NCBI GenBank assembly: GCA_964575425.1 | Contig: CAZNRD010000033.1 | Span: 1 to 31,203 of the forward strand | Source of the DNA: DATEAV01 sp964575425 | Lineage (GTDB): Bacteria; Chloroflexota; Anaerolineae; Anaerolineales; E44-bin32 | Reading direction: 5' to 3' | DNA length: 31,203 nt | Shown here: piece after piece, positions 15,970 through 24,110 of the stretch | Numbering within the stretch: the stretch's first letter is position 1 | Layout of the letters: every line of letters begins with the position of its first letter | Translations under genes and position numbers: made by a program | Notes under the pieces: generated by a model | Databases searched by the model: none | What the model was told of the DNA's origin: nothing | Seen by the model: the letters and a program-made list of their open reading frames with translations, nothing else

Positions 15970-16860
15970 CTAAGTCTGGGATGGCACGGCAGGGGCCATG
16001 TCGTTCGCCAAGCGCCGGCGTCGACCGCGCTCGGCCAGGGCCGCCAGGCCGATGCTCAGGAAGTACAGCAGCACCATCGGTGCCATCACCAGACCCATGT
16101 TCACCGGATCGATGGTGGGTGTGACGACGGCTGCCAGGACGGCGATGCCCACGATGGCAAGCCGCCATCCATCCATCAACATGCGCGCCCGCACCAGGCC
16201 GATGGCGGCCATCGCGTACATCACCAGCGGGAACTGGAAGGCCACCCCGATCCAGAAGAGCAGATTGGTGACGAAGCGCACGTAGTTTGCCGGTCGCACA
16301 CGGGTGGTGATGCCCATGAAGTTGAGCAGGAACGGCAGGGCCACGGGCAGCATGACGTAGTAGGCGAAGGCAATGCCTGCGACGAAGAGCACGACCGCCG
16401 CCGGGATTACCGTGAGCACGATGCGGCGCTCATGGCGCTTCAGGCCGGGGGCGACGAAGAGGAAAAGCTCCAGTCCGATATAGGGGAAGGCGAGGACGAA
16501 GCCGGTGAGCAGCGAGACGCGCATGAAGGCGCTGATGGATTCAGTGACCTCGATCGCCTGCAGGGCGCGAATGCCTCCAACCGGCGCGGCGAGCCAATCC
16601 AGCGCACGCTCCGCAGCGGCGAAGCCGATCATCGTGGCCACCATCAACGCCACGACCGAGCGCAGCAGCGCGCCGCGCAGCGCCTCCAGGTGCTCGACCA
16701 GGAGAGAGGGGTCCTGCAGCGACCGGGAGAAGGCTTCGACGGCCGGCGCGTCGTCCGGCTCGCTGGACCAGGCTTCCCTGAGCCGGCGCAGGGGCCGGGC
16801 GACTAAGCGGAAGGGCGCGGTTACAAAGCGCCACAGGGAGGCAAAGGCGCGGCGGATCAT
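15970..16860 (-). CDS. tatC: Twin-arginine translocase subunit TatC with N-terminal extension
   Basis: TatC is the receptor and core of the Tat pathway, which exports folded proteins across the cytoplasmic membrane. The 296-residue product shows the LVEHLEALRGALL start of the first helix, about six membrane segments, and the conserved FPYIGLELFLFVAPGLKRHERR block with the key Glu in the HERR loop. The end reads VTPTIDPVNMGLVMAPMVLLYFLSIGLA. The family usually begins within a few residues of VEHLEELR. Here about 53 residues precede it, including a basic amphipathic stretch (RRAFASLWRFVTAPFRLVAR) and an acidic linker. ATG 16860 directly adjoins the stop of the TatA/B gene. Confidence 0.93.
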   Translation of the reverse strand: MIRRAFASLWRFVTAPFRLVARPLRRLREAWSSEPDDAPAVEAFSRSLQDPSLLVEHLEALRGALLRSVVALMVATMIGFAAAERALDWLAAPVGGIRALQAIEVTESISAFMRVSLLTGFVLAFPYIGLELFLFVAPGLKRHERRIVLTVIPAAVVLFVAGIAFAYYVMLPVALPFLLNFMGITTRVRPANYVRFVTNLLFWIGVAFQFPLVMYAMAAIGLVRARMLMDGWRLAIVGIAVLAAVVTPTIDPVNMGLVMAPMVLLYFLSIGLAALAERGRRRRLANDMAPAVPSQT

Positions 16861-17292
16861 CTATTCTTGTGCCACGTCGGCTTTCGGCGCGCCGGGTGCT
16901 CCTTCCGTCGGCGGAGCGGGCGCGCCCGGCTGGCTCCATCCCTTCAGATCAGCTTCCATGGCGCGCAGATCGCGGGCAACCTCTCGACTCTGGCCTTTCA
17001 GGTGGGCTTCGACCGCCCGCAGATCGCGCGCTACCTCCTGGCCGGTCTCTGTCACAGCTTGCTTGACCTGGCGCAGCTCCTCCAGCTCGGCCTCGCGCGC
17101 CAGACGGCTGGGCAGCGAGCGCAGATTGCGCGAGGCCTGCAGGAAGGATCGCCAGCCCTCCGACTTGTACAGGCGATTGAGGAAATGGCCGATGTTGCGG
17201 GCAGTCTTCCCCATGTCCTTCGGGCCGATGATGATCAAGGCGATCACCAGCACGAAGATCAGTTCCAGGGGACCGATACCCAGGAATTCCAC
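16861..17292 (-). CDS. TatA/TatB family translocase protein
   Basis: This 143-residue protein has the TatA/B plan: one N-terminal membrane helix (about 4-22), the GPK hinge (23-25), an amphipathic helix (KTARNIGHFLNRLYKS) and a long charged tail. Glu10 in IGPLELIFV sits where TatB proteins carry their conserved Glu, and the tail length also favours TatB. The region 86-120 contains two 17-residue copies of EVARDLRAxEAxLKGxS spaced by one Arg. The C-terminus is Pro/Ala-rich. The start is GTG 17292, with a weak GAGAG upstream, 11 bp after nusB. Placement directly before tatC supports a Tat function. No separate TatA is in the window. Confidence 0.87.
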   Translation of the reverse strand: MEFLGIGPLELIFVLVIALIIIGPKDMGKTARNIGHFLNRLYKSEGWRSFLQASRNLRSLPSRLAREAELEELRQVKQAVTETGQEVARDLRAVEAHLKGQSREVARDLRAMEADLKGWSQPGAPAPPTEGAPGAPKADVAQE

Positions 17293-17303
17293 AATTCACA
17301 CTC

Positions 17304-17744
17304 TCAGCCGGTCGGCTGGAGCTGGCGGCCCAGCCCCTCTTTACGCTCGGCCAGCGTTCCCAGGACTCCGTTCACGAAACGCGGGGCGCTGTCGGAGCCA
17401 AAGCGCTTGGCCAGCTCGACGGCTTCGTTGATGGCCACCTTCACCGGCGTCGCCTCGGAGACGGCAAACTCCCACAGCGCCAGACGGATGATATTGCGGT
17501 CGACCACCGCCAGCTCCTCGACAGGCCACTCTGGCGCGCACTCGGCGATCCACCGGTCGAACAGGGGGGCCGCGGCCAGCGTCCCCAGCACCATTTCCCG
17601 CAGGAATGCCGCCGCCTCCGCCCCCAGCGTGAGGTTCTCCTCGAGGTGCCGGGCGATGACCTCCTCGGAAGGATGGCCCACGCAGTCGATCTCGTACAGA
17701 GCCTGCAGCGCCAGGCTGCGAGCCCGACGGCGCTCGCGCTTCAT
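17304..17744 (-). CDS. nusB: Transcription antitermination factor NusB
   Basis: NusB binds boxA RNA with S10 (NusE) and supports rRNA antitermination. The 146-residue product has the typical all-helical layout: RRRARSLALQALYEID at the start, LREMVLGTL in the middle, the AVVDRNIIRLALWEF helix, TPVKVAINEAVELAKRFGSDSAPRFVNGVLGTL and a short tail. The RRxAR N-terminal basic patch fits the RNA-binding side. ATG 17744 has AGGCGG about 6 bases upstream. The gene sits 18 bp after the Asp23/Gls24 gene, a neighbour pairing also seen in Firmicutes (yqhY-nusB). Confidence 0.95.
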   Translation of the reverse strand: MKRERRRARSLALQALYEIDCVGHPSEEVIARHLEENLTLGAEAAAFLREMVLGTLAAAPLFDRWIAECAPEWPVEELAVVDRNIIRLALWEFAVSEATPVKVAINEAVELAKRFGSDSAPRFVNGVLGTLAERKEGLGRQLQPTG

Positions 17745-17762
17745 GCCGGCCGCCTGAGTGAC

Positions 17763-18128
17763 CTACAAGGGGTTGGTCTCGTAGTCGATGTCCTCAACAT
17801 GCACGTCGATGCGAGTGACCCGCATGCCCACCATGTCTTCGATGGCGCGCGCCACTTCAGCCTGCACCTTGCGGCTGACCTCCCGCACGTTGACATCGCG
17901 GGCGAGGATAAGGTGCAGATCGACGGCCACATGATCGTCCTCGACCTCGATGCGCACCCCTTCGGCGGCGCCGCGGCGGAAGAGGCGGTTCACACCCCCT
18001 GGCACCGGCGCCACTGCCACGACGCCAGGAACGCCCAGCGCCGTCAGCCGCGCCATCGTCAGCAGCACGCTCGGGGCAATGGTCGTCTTGCCGCCGGTCC
18101 GCTGCTCGCCGTATGCCTTCGTGTCCAT
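17763..18128 (-). CDS. Asp23/Gls24 family protein (YqhY-like)
   Basis: This 121-residue protein belongs to the Asp23/Gls24 (DUF322) family. It has the IAPSVLLTMARLTALGVPGV entry, a central GVRIEVEDDHVAVDLHLIL pair of strands, DVNVREVSRKVQAEVARAIEDMVG, and the closing VTRIDVHVEDIDY. Members are linked to envelope stress and, as YqhY beside accBC and nusB in Bacillus, to fatty-acid synthesis. Here it lies between fabG and nusB, which repeats that fatty-acid and nusB context. ATG 18128 is 14 bp downstream of fabG. A direct function is not known. Confidence 0.88.
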   Translation of the reverse strand: MDTKAYGEQRTGGKTTIAPSVLLTMARLTALGVPGVVAVAPVPGGVNRLFRRGAAEGVRIEVEDDHVAVDLHLILARDVNVREVSRKVQAEVARAIEDMVGMRVTRIDVHVEDIDYETNPL

Positions 18129-18142
18129 GGGTCCCTCACTCC

Positions 18143-18889
18143 CTAGAACATCGCCATGCCGCCGTCAACCGTCAGGACGTGGCCTGTGATGTATCCGGCG
18201 CGGTCGGATGCCAGGAAGGCGACCGCGGCGGCGATCTCCTCCGGTTGGCCGGTGCGGCCGAGCGGAATGAGACTCAGAGCGGCCTTACGGCTGGCCTCGG
18301 GCACGCTGGCCCAGATGTCGGTCTCGATATAGCCGGCAGCCACGGCGTTGACGGTGATGCTGCGGGCGGCGACCTCGCGCGCCAGCGCTTTGGTGAAACC
18401 GATCTGGCCTGCCTTCGATGCCGAGTAGTTCGTCTGGCCGGCATTCCCCATCTGCCCGGCGACCGAAGTGATCTGGATGATGCGGCCGTAGCGCCGCCGC
18501 AGCATGTGCCGCACCGCCGCTCTCGAACAGTTGAAGGTCGACTTGAGGTTGGTGTCGATGACCCGGTCCCAGTCGCCTTCTTCCATCGTGGCAATCAGCC
18601 CGTCGCGCGTGATGCCGGCGTTGTTGACAAGGATGTGCAGGTCCCCGAAGTGACCGATGGCGAACTGGATCAGAGCCTGCGCCTGCCCGTAGTCGCTGAC
18701 GTCGGCCCGGAACGCCGCGGCGCGGCCGCTGGAGACCTCAATGGCGGCCACCGTCTCCTGCGCGGCGGAGGCGTTGCTGAGGTAGTTGACCACGACAGAG
18801 GCGCCCAACCGCGCCAGCTCGAGGGCGGTGGCCCGACCGATGCCGCGCGAGGCGCCTGTTACCACTGCAACCCGACCGTCCAATTCCAC
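18143..18889 (-). CDS. fabG: 3-oxoacyl-ACP reductase FabG (SDR family)
   Basis: This short-chain dehydrogenase of 248 residues probably reduces 3-oxoacyl-ACP with NADPH in fatty-acid elongation. It has TGASRGIG (11-18), NNAG, the ITSVAG Ser and the NYSASKAG Tyr/Lys pair, and ends with GHVLTVDGGMAMF, typical of FabG. The Arg in TGASRGIG fits NADPH. The GTG at 18889 is chosen because AGAGGT lies 7 bases upstream and gives the normal family length. An upstream TTG at 18907 would add six residues. Position beside panE and the Asp23 gene supports a lipid role, but FabG paralogues with other ketone substrates cannot be excluded. Confidence 0.88.
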   Translation of the reverse strand: MELDGRVAVVTGASRGIGRATALELARLGASVVVNYLSNASAAQETVAAIEVSSGRAAAFRADVSDYGQAQALIQFAIGHFGDLHILVNNAGITRDGLIATMEEGDWDRVIDTNLKSTFNCSRAAVRHMLRRRYGRIIQITSVAGQMGNAGQTNYSASKAGQIGFTKALAREVAARSITVNAVAAGYIETDIWASVPEASRKAALSLIPLGRTGQPEEIAAAVAFLASDRAGYITGHVLTVDGGMAMF

Positions 18890-18925
18890 TGCTGACACCT
18901 CTGGCAACAGGGGAGGCAGAGGGAT

Positions 18926-20011
18926 CTACTGCGCGTGCCCCGGCCCCTTCTCGGAACCGGGATTATACCCCCGAACGCCAGGCACCCCGGCCGCGGCAGC
19001 CGCTGCCAGCAGGCGCTCGGGTCGATCGCGGTACTCGAGGGGATCAAGCCTGCCCTCTACAAGGGCGAGCATGACCTCGGTGAGCACGGCATTCGCCGGC
19101 GCTCCCAACCCCAGCGTTCGCGCGTGCTCCACGACTGCCCCGTTCAGCCAGCGGACTTCCGAGCGACCGCGGCCAATGTCTCGATGGAACGAAGGCAGCT
19201 TCGCGCCGCGCCCTCCGGCCACCGACCGCCTCAGCAGTGACTGGACCCAGCGGGGCGGCAGCGCCAGCGCTCGGCTCAACCAGCGCACCGGCACCCCGAC
19301 CAAATCCTCAGGATGCTGCCCCATGGCGCGGAGCAGTCGCACAACCTCGCGCAGGGCCTCGACCTCCAATCGGTAGAGGCCTGGGTGGGCAAAGACGTCG
19401 GCCGGCGGCCAGCCGGTGATGGCCGAGGTGGCGTTGGCCACGATGTTGGTCATCAACTTGGACCACTTCAGGCGCGCCGCGTCGTCATGCAGCCGGATGC
19501 GGAAGCCGGCGCCCTGCAGGTCGCCCAGCAGCGGCGGCAGCCGAGGGTGGCCGCGGACCAGGTCGATGCCCCGGCTGCGCTCGACGCGCACTAACCCGGG
19601 CTCGGGCAAGGACACAGCCGTGGTCAGTGTGGCAGCCACGACGCGGCTGTCCCCGAGCCTGGAGGCCAGCACTTGCTCGTTTCCAATTCCATTCGACAGG
19701 CAGATGACAGGCGTGTGGCCGGGGAGAGAAGCCGCCAGGATGTCCGCCGCCTCCGCAGCGTCGTAGGCTTTGACGCAGAGGAAGACCGCATCGGGTAGGG
19801 GCCCGAGACGCGCGATCTCCGCAAGGTCGTCGACGACAGCCGGCGTCGGCAGGTGCTCCTGCAAGCCTTCCGCCTCGACCCGAAGCCCGCGGCGGCGCAG
19901 GACTTCAGCAAGACGCGGCCGTGCCATGAACACGACGGGCTGTCGCGAAAGGGCCAGGCGGGCACCGACCAGGCCGCCCACGGCGCCGGTTCCGAAGATC
20001 AAGTACCGCAT
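18926..20011 (-). CDS. 2-dehydropantoate 2-reductase family protein (PanE-like)
   Basis: The 361-residue product has the N-terminal NADP motif FGTGAVGG (6-13), the FLCVKAYD segment holding the conserved Lys, the SNGIGNE loop, and the family hallmark KWSKLMTNIVANATSAITG with Lys and Asn. The substrate would be ketopantoate in pantothenate and CoA synthesis. The protein is longer than E. coli PanE (about 300), and the extra length is in the C-terminal half (a PPRWVQSLLRR-containing insertion and an Ala-rich tail). The family includes many paralogues of unknown substrate, so I leave the gene symbol empty. Its ATG lies 1 bp beyond the parB stop, indicating co-translation. Confidence 0.82.
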   Translation of the reverse strand: MRYLIFGTGAVGGLVGARLALSRQPVVFMARPRLAEVLRRRGLRVEAEGLQEHLPTPAVVDDLAEIARLGPLPDAVFLCVKAYDAAEAADILAASLPGHTPVICLSNGIGNEQVLASRLGDSRVVAATLTTAVSLPEPGLVRVERSRGIDLVRGHPRLPPLLGDLQGAGFRIRLHDDAARLKWSKLMTNIVANATSAITGWPPADVFAHPGLYRLEVEALREVVRLLRAMGQHPEDLVGVPVRWLSRALALPPRWVQSLLRRSVAGGRGAKLPSFHRDIGRGRSEVRWLNGAVVEHARTLGLGAPANAVLTEVMLALVEGRLDPLEYRDRPERLLAAAAAAGVPGVRGYNPGSEKGPGHAQ

Positions 20012-20012
20012 G

Positions 20013-20882
20013 TCAATCCTCGGAAGGCAGGGCCAGGAGCCGCTCGATCAGGGCGTTGAGTTCCTCGTCGGAGTAGAAGTGGATGACCAGGCTGCCGCCG
20101 CGGCGCCCGCGGCGCAGCTGAACTTTCGTGCCGAGCGCCTGGCGCAGCTGCGCCTCCACATCCGTCTCCTCAGGGGCGCGGCCACTCCCTTGGCGCCGCG
20201 GGCGCCGCTGCCCGACCAAACGTCGTGCCAGCTCCTCCGTCTGACGAACGCTCAACTCGCGCCGGAGGATGGTCTGGAATGCGGCGGCTTGAGCCTGCGC
20301 CGTGGGGAGCGCCAGCAAGGCCCTTGCGTGGCCTTCGCTGATCTTGCCGGCGGCGAGGGCCTGGCGCACGGCGGGCGCGAGCTTCAGCAGCCGAAGGGTG
20401 TTGCTGATAGCGGCGCGGCTCTTCCCGACCAGCGCTGCCACGCGGTCCTGGGAGAAACCAAAGTCCTCCACCAGCTGGCGATAGCCCTCCGCCGCCTCCA
20501 GCGGGTTCAGGTCGGTGCGCTGGAGATTCTCGATCAAGGCCAGGGACAGATGCTGAGCCTCGTCCGCCTCGCGAACGACGACGGGGACAGTCGCCAGGCC
20601 GGCCAGGCGAGCGGCCTCAAGCCTGCGCTCCCCGGCAATCAGGATGAATCCACCCTCGGGCCCTTCGCGCGAGACGATCAAGGGCTGGAGGATGCCATGC
20701 TCACGGACGGAGGCGGCCAATGCCTGGAGGTCTTCGGACTCGACATTGGAGCGAGGCTGCCGCGGATTGGGCCGGATGGCGTCTGGCGGGACCTCGAGCA
20801 CAGTGGCCCCGGAGGGAGGGGGCATGTCCTCAGAGGGGATGAGCGCGTCCAGTCCTCTGCCCAGACCGCGTCGACGTGTCAT
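20013..20882 (-). CDS. parB: Chromosome-partitioning protein ParB (Spo0J family)
   Basis: ParB binds parS centromere sites, uses CTP to clamp and spread on DNA, and works with ParA to segregate origins. The 289-residue product has the RRGLGRGLDALIP N-terminal ParA-interacting segment, the CTP-binding region (NPRQPR, GERRLEAARLAG, LIENLQRTDLNPLEAAEGY), the helix-turn-helix FSQDRVAALVGKSRAAISNTLRLLKL and a C-terminal dimer domain. ATG 20882 starts 1 bp after the parA stop with GGAGG about 7 bases upstream. No parS-like site (GTTTCACGTGAAAC type) was noticed in the window. Confidence 0.95.
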   Translation of the reverse strand: MTRRRGLGRGLDALIPSEDMPPPSGATVLEVPPDAIRPNPRQPRSNVESEDLQALAASVREHGILQPLIVSREGPEGGFILIAGERRLEAARLAGLATVPVVVREADEAQHLSLALIENLQRTDLNPLEAAEGYRQLVEDFGFSQDRVAALVGKSRAAISNTLRLLKLAPAVRQALAAGKISEGHARALLALPTAQAQAAAFQTILRRELSVRQTEELARRLVGQRRPRRQGSGRAPEETDVEAQLRQALGTKVQLRRGRRGGSLVIHFYSDEELNALIERLLALPSED

Positions 20883-20883
20883 C

Positions 20884-21687
20884 TCATGCCTCCGCCTTGC
20901 GGCGCGCTGCCGCAGGTCGCACGCTGTCCCCGGAGAGCACCTCCGCGGCCAGGGCGCGGTAGGCATGCGCTCCGGGGGACGTCGGGTCGTAGAGCGAGAT
21001 CGGCAGCCCGTGCGATGGCGCTTCGGCCAGCCGCACGCTGCGCGGGATCATGACCTGGAACACCTGCCCCGGGAAGTGCCGGCGCACTTCGTCCGCCACT
21101 TCGCGGGAGAGGTTGGTGCGGGCATCGTACATGGTCAGCAGGAGGCCGCGCACGCGCAGTCCGGGAAAGAGACCCGCTCGCACGCGACGCAGCGTCTCCA
21201 TCAGGCTGGTCAGACCCTCCAGCGCAAGGTACTCGCACTGGACAGGAATGAGGATGCCGTGGCTGGCAGCGAGCAGGGCATTAAGGGTGAGGAGGCCGAG
21301 GGATGGCGGGCAATCGATCAGGACGTAGTCGAAGCGTCCGTCGAGCGGGGCAAGCGCCCGCCGCAGCAGGCATTCCCGGCCCTCCATGTTCACAAGCTCC
21401 ACCTGGGCGCCGGCCAGAGCAGTCGAGGATGGCAGCAGCGTGAGCTTCAGGTTCGGGCTGTGGAGGAGGCTCTCGCCGGCGGGTATCTGGCCGATGAGCG
21501 CCTCGTAGGTTCCGGTGGAGACATCTTTGTGGTTGACGCCGAGGCAGGCGGTGGCGTTGGCTTGAGGGTCGAGGTCCACCAGCAAGACCCTCGTCCCGGC
21601 TTCGGCCAGGTAGGCACCGAGGTTGATGGCCGTGGTCGTCTTGCCCACGCCGCCCTTCTGGTTGACCAGAGCGTAGGTGCGGGTCAC
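20884..21687 (-). CDS. parA: Chromosome-partitioning ATPase ParA (Soj)
   Basis: ParA is a deviant-Walker ATPase that forms ATP dimers on nucleoid DNA and pulls ParB-parS complexes. The 267-residue product has KGGVGKTTT (11-19), the VDLDPQANATACLG Walker A' region (37-50), LIDCPPSLGLLTLNAL (Walker B) and the C-terminal PRSVRLAEAPSHGLPISLYDP that is typical of chromosomal Soj. It has no N-terminal helix-turn-helix, so it is the small chromosomal type. GTG 21687 overlaps the kinase stop by 4 bp (GTGA) and follows AGGTG. A long upstream extension of the frame into the kinase gene is not coding. Confidence 0.96.
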   Translation of the reverse strand: MTRTYALVNQKGGVGKTTTAINLGAYLAEAGTRVLLVDLDPQANATACLGVNHKDVSTGTYEALIGQIPAGESLLHSPNLKLTLLPSSTALAGAQVELVNMEGRECLLRRALAPLDGRFDYVLIDCPPSLGLLTLNALLAASHGILIPVQCEYLALEGLTSLMETLRRVRAGLFPGLRVRGLLLTMYDARTNLSREVADEVRRHFPGQVFQVMIPRSVRLAEAPSHGLPISLYDPTSPGAHAYRALAAEVLSGDSVRPAAARRKAEA

Positions 21688-22535
21688 CGGAACACCTGAA
21701 CAGTGGCGGCCTCGATCTCTTCGGGCCGGGGAATGGCGTCGATGCCGCGGCGTGTGACGGAGGCCGAGGCAAGGTGGTTGGCGTAGCGAGCGGCCTCCCA
21801 GGGATCGCGTGCCTGATACAAGCGTATGAAGAACGCGGCGGCGAAGATGTCGCCCGAGCCCGTTGGATCGATCTCCGGGACGCGCGGGGCGGGGATGCGG
21901 CGTCGGTCGCCATTCCAGTAGAGGCGGGCGCCTCCCGGCCCCTCGGTGACCACCAGCAGACAGCAGCGCTCGGCAATATCCTCGATGGCGGATTCGTCTC
22001 CGGCGACATCTTCGAGGCTGAGAACCACCGCTCCGGCAGCGGGAAGGACCGCGTCGGCGAGCTCGAGCCGGCAGGGCCGCACCCGGCCGTGCTCGTCCCA
22101 GGCGCGCATCCAACCTTGCGGCGTGATGCCCAACAGGCCGGCGCTGAAGAAGTCCACCAGGGAGGGATCGACCTCGCCCGCGATCGGCGCGAGGTGAACA
22201 ATGGGGGCGGCGCGCCACGCGGGTGGGACGGCCTCGGCTCCCAGGCGCGGGGCAAGGGCGTGGAGCCACTGTTCTCGACCGTCCGGGTGGTAGCGGTTCT
22301 CGAACGTTGTCGAAACCTGGGAGGACAGGCGCTCAAGGTGCAGGCCCTGCAAGGGAGTGAGGTCGAGGTCATGGCCGGCGGAAGTGACGACGCCGACGCG
22401 CAGGCCGAGCGCCCGCGCCGTCAGGCCCGCGTAGGCGGCGGTGCCTCCCAGCGACGGACTTTCCGGGGCAAGGTCTTTCGACACGTGGCCGATGATGAGG
22501 TAGTCCACAGCCGGCAGCGCCAGCAGCTCGGGCAT
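21684..22535 (-). CDS. PfkB-type carbohydrate kinase
   Basis: This 283-residue ribokinase/PfkB-family protein should phosphorylate a sugar or nucleoside with ATP. It has the substrate-binding start DYLIIGHVSKDL, SLGGTAAYAGLTARALG (the GG hinge) and the ATP/anion-hole motif DPTGSGDIFAAAF near the C-terminus, with the catalytic Asp in GSGD. There is a moderate-size lid region, and the substrate cannot be named. ATG 22535 is chosen. A TATAAT box lies on the minus strand at 22542-22547, only 6 bases upstream, so the transcript would begin at or next to the ATG. Longer in-frame starts lie upstream of that box. Its stop overlaps parA. Confidence 0.88.
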   Translation of the reverse strand: MPELLALPAVDYLIIGHVSKDLAPESPSLGGTAAYAGLTARALGLRVGVVTSAGHDLDLTPLQGLHLERLSSQVSTTFENRYHPDGREQWLHALAPRLGAEAVPPAWRAAPIVHLAPIAGEVDPSLVDFFSAGLLGITPQGWMRAWDEHGRVRPCRLELADAVLPAAGAVVLSLEDVAGDESAIEDIAERCCLLVVTEGPGGARLYWNGDRRRIPAPRVPEIDPTGSGDIFAAAFFIRLYQARDPWEAARYANHLASASVTRRGIDAIPRPEEIEAATVQVFR

Positions 22536-22541
22536 GAGCGC

Positions 22542-22547
22542 ATTATA
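22542..22547 (-). promoter_or_regulatory. Internal -10 box for the kinase-parAB segment, probably leaderless
   Basis: A perfect TATAAT in the minus orientation ends 6 bases before the ATG of the kinase. The start point expected about 7 bases after a -10 box falls on that ATG. The best -35 is a poor TTGTCG at 15 bp spacing. No Shine-Dalgarno sequence precedes the ATG. Confidence 0.5.
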
Positions 22548-22594
22548 TCCGCGGGATGTGAGCGACAAAGGCCGCTGCCGTCCGCCGGGCGGTG

Positions 22595-23293
22595 CTATTG
22601 GCGGGGGATGATCGTGACCTTGCGGCTGTCGCCCTCGCCGACGCTCTCGGTGTAGACATCCTGCCGTTCGCGCAGCTCGAGGTGAATGATGCGGCGTTCG
22701 CTGGCCGACATTGGTTCGAGGGTCATCGTCTTGCCGAACTCGATGGCCTGGCTGGCCATGCGGCGTGCCAGCTGCCGCAGCTGGCGCTCGCGTCGGGCGC
22801 GGTAGCCCTCGATGTCGATGACGACGGCCGCGGGCTGGCCGAGTTCCTTGGCGACGATCATGCGGGTGATGTACTGCAGGGCGGCGAGGGTCTCACCCCG
22901 GCGGCCGATGAGGATGCTGAGGTCGTCGCCGCGGATATCGACCAGGAGCGGCCGCAAGCCGCTGTCGTCGACCTCGTCGCTCCAACGGGCGTGGACGCGG
23001 GCGTGGATGCCCATGCGCTCGAGCAGCTCGACGACGGTATCGTGCGCCACGGTGGGGGCTTCCTCGTCGGGCTCGGGCGCGGCCGGGCGAGGCGCCTCAG
23101 GGGGAGGCGCGGCGCGCAGCGTCAGGCGGACGCGAGCCGGATGGCCGGTGAGGCCGAACAGGCCCCTGCCGCCCTCGTCGAGCACCTCAACGTCCAGGCT
23201 CTCGACGGGGACGCCGAGCTGAGCTGCCCCCTGGGCGATGGCCTCATCCACGCTGGGGCCGCTGACTTCCAGGCTGGTGGGCTGGTGCGCCAT
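22595..23293 (-). CDS. jag: RNA-binding protein Jag/KhpB (Jag_N-KH-R3H)
   Basis: Jag (KhpB) is an RNA-binding protein linked to cell elongation and division in Firmicutes. The 232-residue product shows an N-terminal Jag_N domain (SLEVSGPSVDEAIAQGAAQLG; RGLFGLTG), a Pro/Ala/Glu linker (about 62-82), a KH domain with the GRRG loop (LIGRRGETLAALQYI), and a C-terminal R3H domain with RRIIH. ATG 23293 follows GAGGGT about 7 bases upstream. A GTG at 23308 would add five residues. The gene comes 19 bp after yidC, the usual neighbour. Confidence 0.94.
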   Translation of the reverse strand: MAHQPTSLEVSGPSVDEAIAQGAAQLGVPVESLDVEVLDEGGRGLFGLTGHPARVRLTLRAAPPPEAPRPAAPEPDEEAPTVAHDTVVELLERMGIHARVHARWSDEVDDSGLRPLLVDIRGDDLSILIGRRGETLAALQYITRMIVAKELGQPAAVVIDIEGYRARRERQLRQLARRMASQAIEFGKTMTLEPMSASERRIIHLELRERQDVYTESVGEGDSRKVTIIPRQ

Positions 23294-23312
23294 CGGAAGG
23301 ACCCTCACCTGA

Positions 23313-24095
23313 TCACGGCTTCTTCGTCGGCCGGGCGCTGGAGAGCGAGAACACGTTTCGCCAGTTGACCTGGCCCATCGCCGCCGACTGAACGACCTGC
23401 AGCAGATTGGAGACGACGAAGTACAAGGACAGCCCGGCGGCGAAGGTGTAGGCGAAATAGCCGAGCAGCAAGGGCATGTAGATCGCCATCATCTGGCTCA
23501 TCTGGGCGCTCTGGCCGCCGGTCGAGGGCGGGGTGGTGAGCTTCGTGGACAGCCAGGTCGTGATCACCACCAGGATGGTAAGCACGGGAATGCCGACATT
23601 CGGCAGGAACGGGAGATACAGCCGTTCGGGCTGACCCAGGTCCATCCACAGGAAGCGGCTGTTGAGGGGGATCAGGGCTGCCAGCCCAGGGACGAAGGGA
23701 TAGAAGTGCTTGGCCAGGTCGAGCAGCTGGATGGGCGTGGAGGCCAGAGCGCGCATGATGGCCTGGTAGAGGCCGATGATAATGGGAAACTGGATCAGCA
23801 TCGGCAAGCAGCCGCTCAGCGGGTTGAAGCCGACCTCTTGATACATCTTGAGCTGCTCTGCCTGCAGCTTCTGCTTGTCGTCTTTGTACTTCTTCAGCGC
23901 CTCCTGCCAGCGCTTGGACTGCTGCAGTTCCTGCATTCTCTGCATGCTGCGGGTTTGCTGAATGGTGAGCGGCAGCGTGATGACGCGGATGAGGATGGTG
24001 AAGAACACGATGGCCAGCCCGAAGTTGTGCCCAAGATACTGGTAGATCAGCATCAGGGCGTTGACCATCGGGTTGAGAATGAAGGTATCCCACAT
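23313..24095 (-). CDS. yidC: Membrane protein insertase YidC (short form)
   Basis: YidC inserts proteins into the cytoplasmic membrane, alone or with SecYEG. The 260-residue product has the five-helix core, with the conserved Arg in VFFTILIRVITLPLT, a long cytoplasmic coiled-coil hairpin (QRMQELQQSKRWQEALKKYK), GCLPMLIQFPIIIGLYQAI, and the closing LLLGYFAYTFAAGLSLYFVVSNLLQ. It lacks the large periplasmic domain of Gram-negative YidC and has no lipobox signal, in line with a lineage without a classical outer membrane. It follows the propeller lipoprotein by 15 bp. Confidence 0.95.
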   Translation of the reverse strand: MWDTFILNPMVNALMLIYQYLGHNFGLAIVFFTILIRVITLPLTIQQTRSMQRMQELQQSKRWQEALKKYKDDKQKLQAEQLKMYQEVGFNPLSGCLPMLIQFPIIIGLYQAIMRALASTPIQLLDLAKHFYPFVPGLAALIPLNSRFLWMDLGQPERLYLPFLPNVGIPVLTILVVITTWLSTKLTTPPSTGGQSAQMSQMMAIYMPLLLGYFAYTFAAGLSLYFVVSNLLQVVQSAAMGQVNWRNVFSLSSARPTKKP

Positions 24096-24110
24096 GACGT
24101 TATCCTCGGC

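Noticed and set aside
18962..18967. A minus-strand TATAAT upstream of fabG.
   Set aside because: It lies within the 3' end of the panE coding sequence and has no -35 at 16-18 bp. It could be an internal promoter, but codon content alone explains it.
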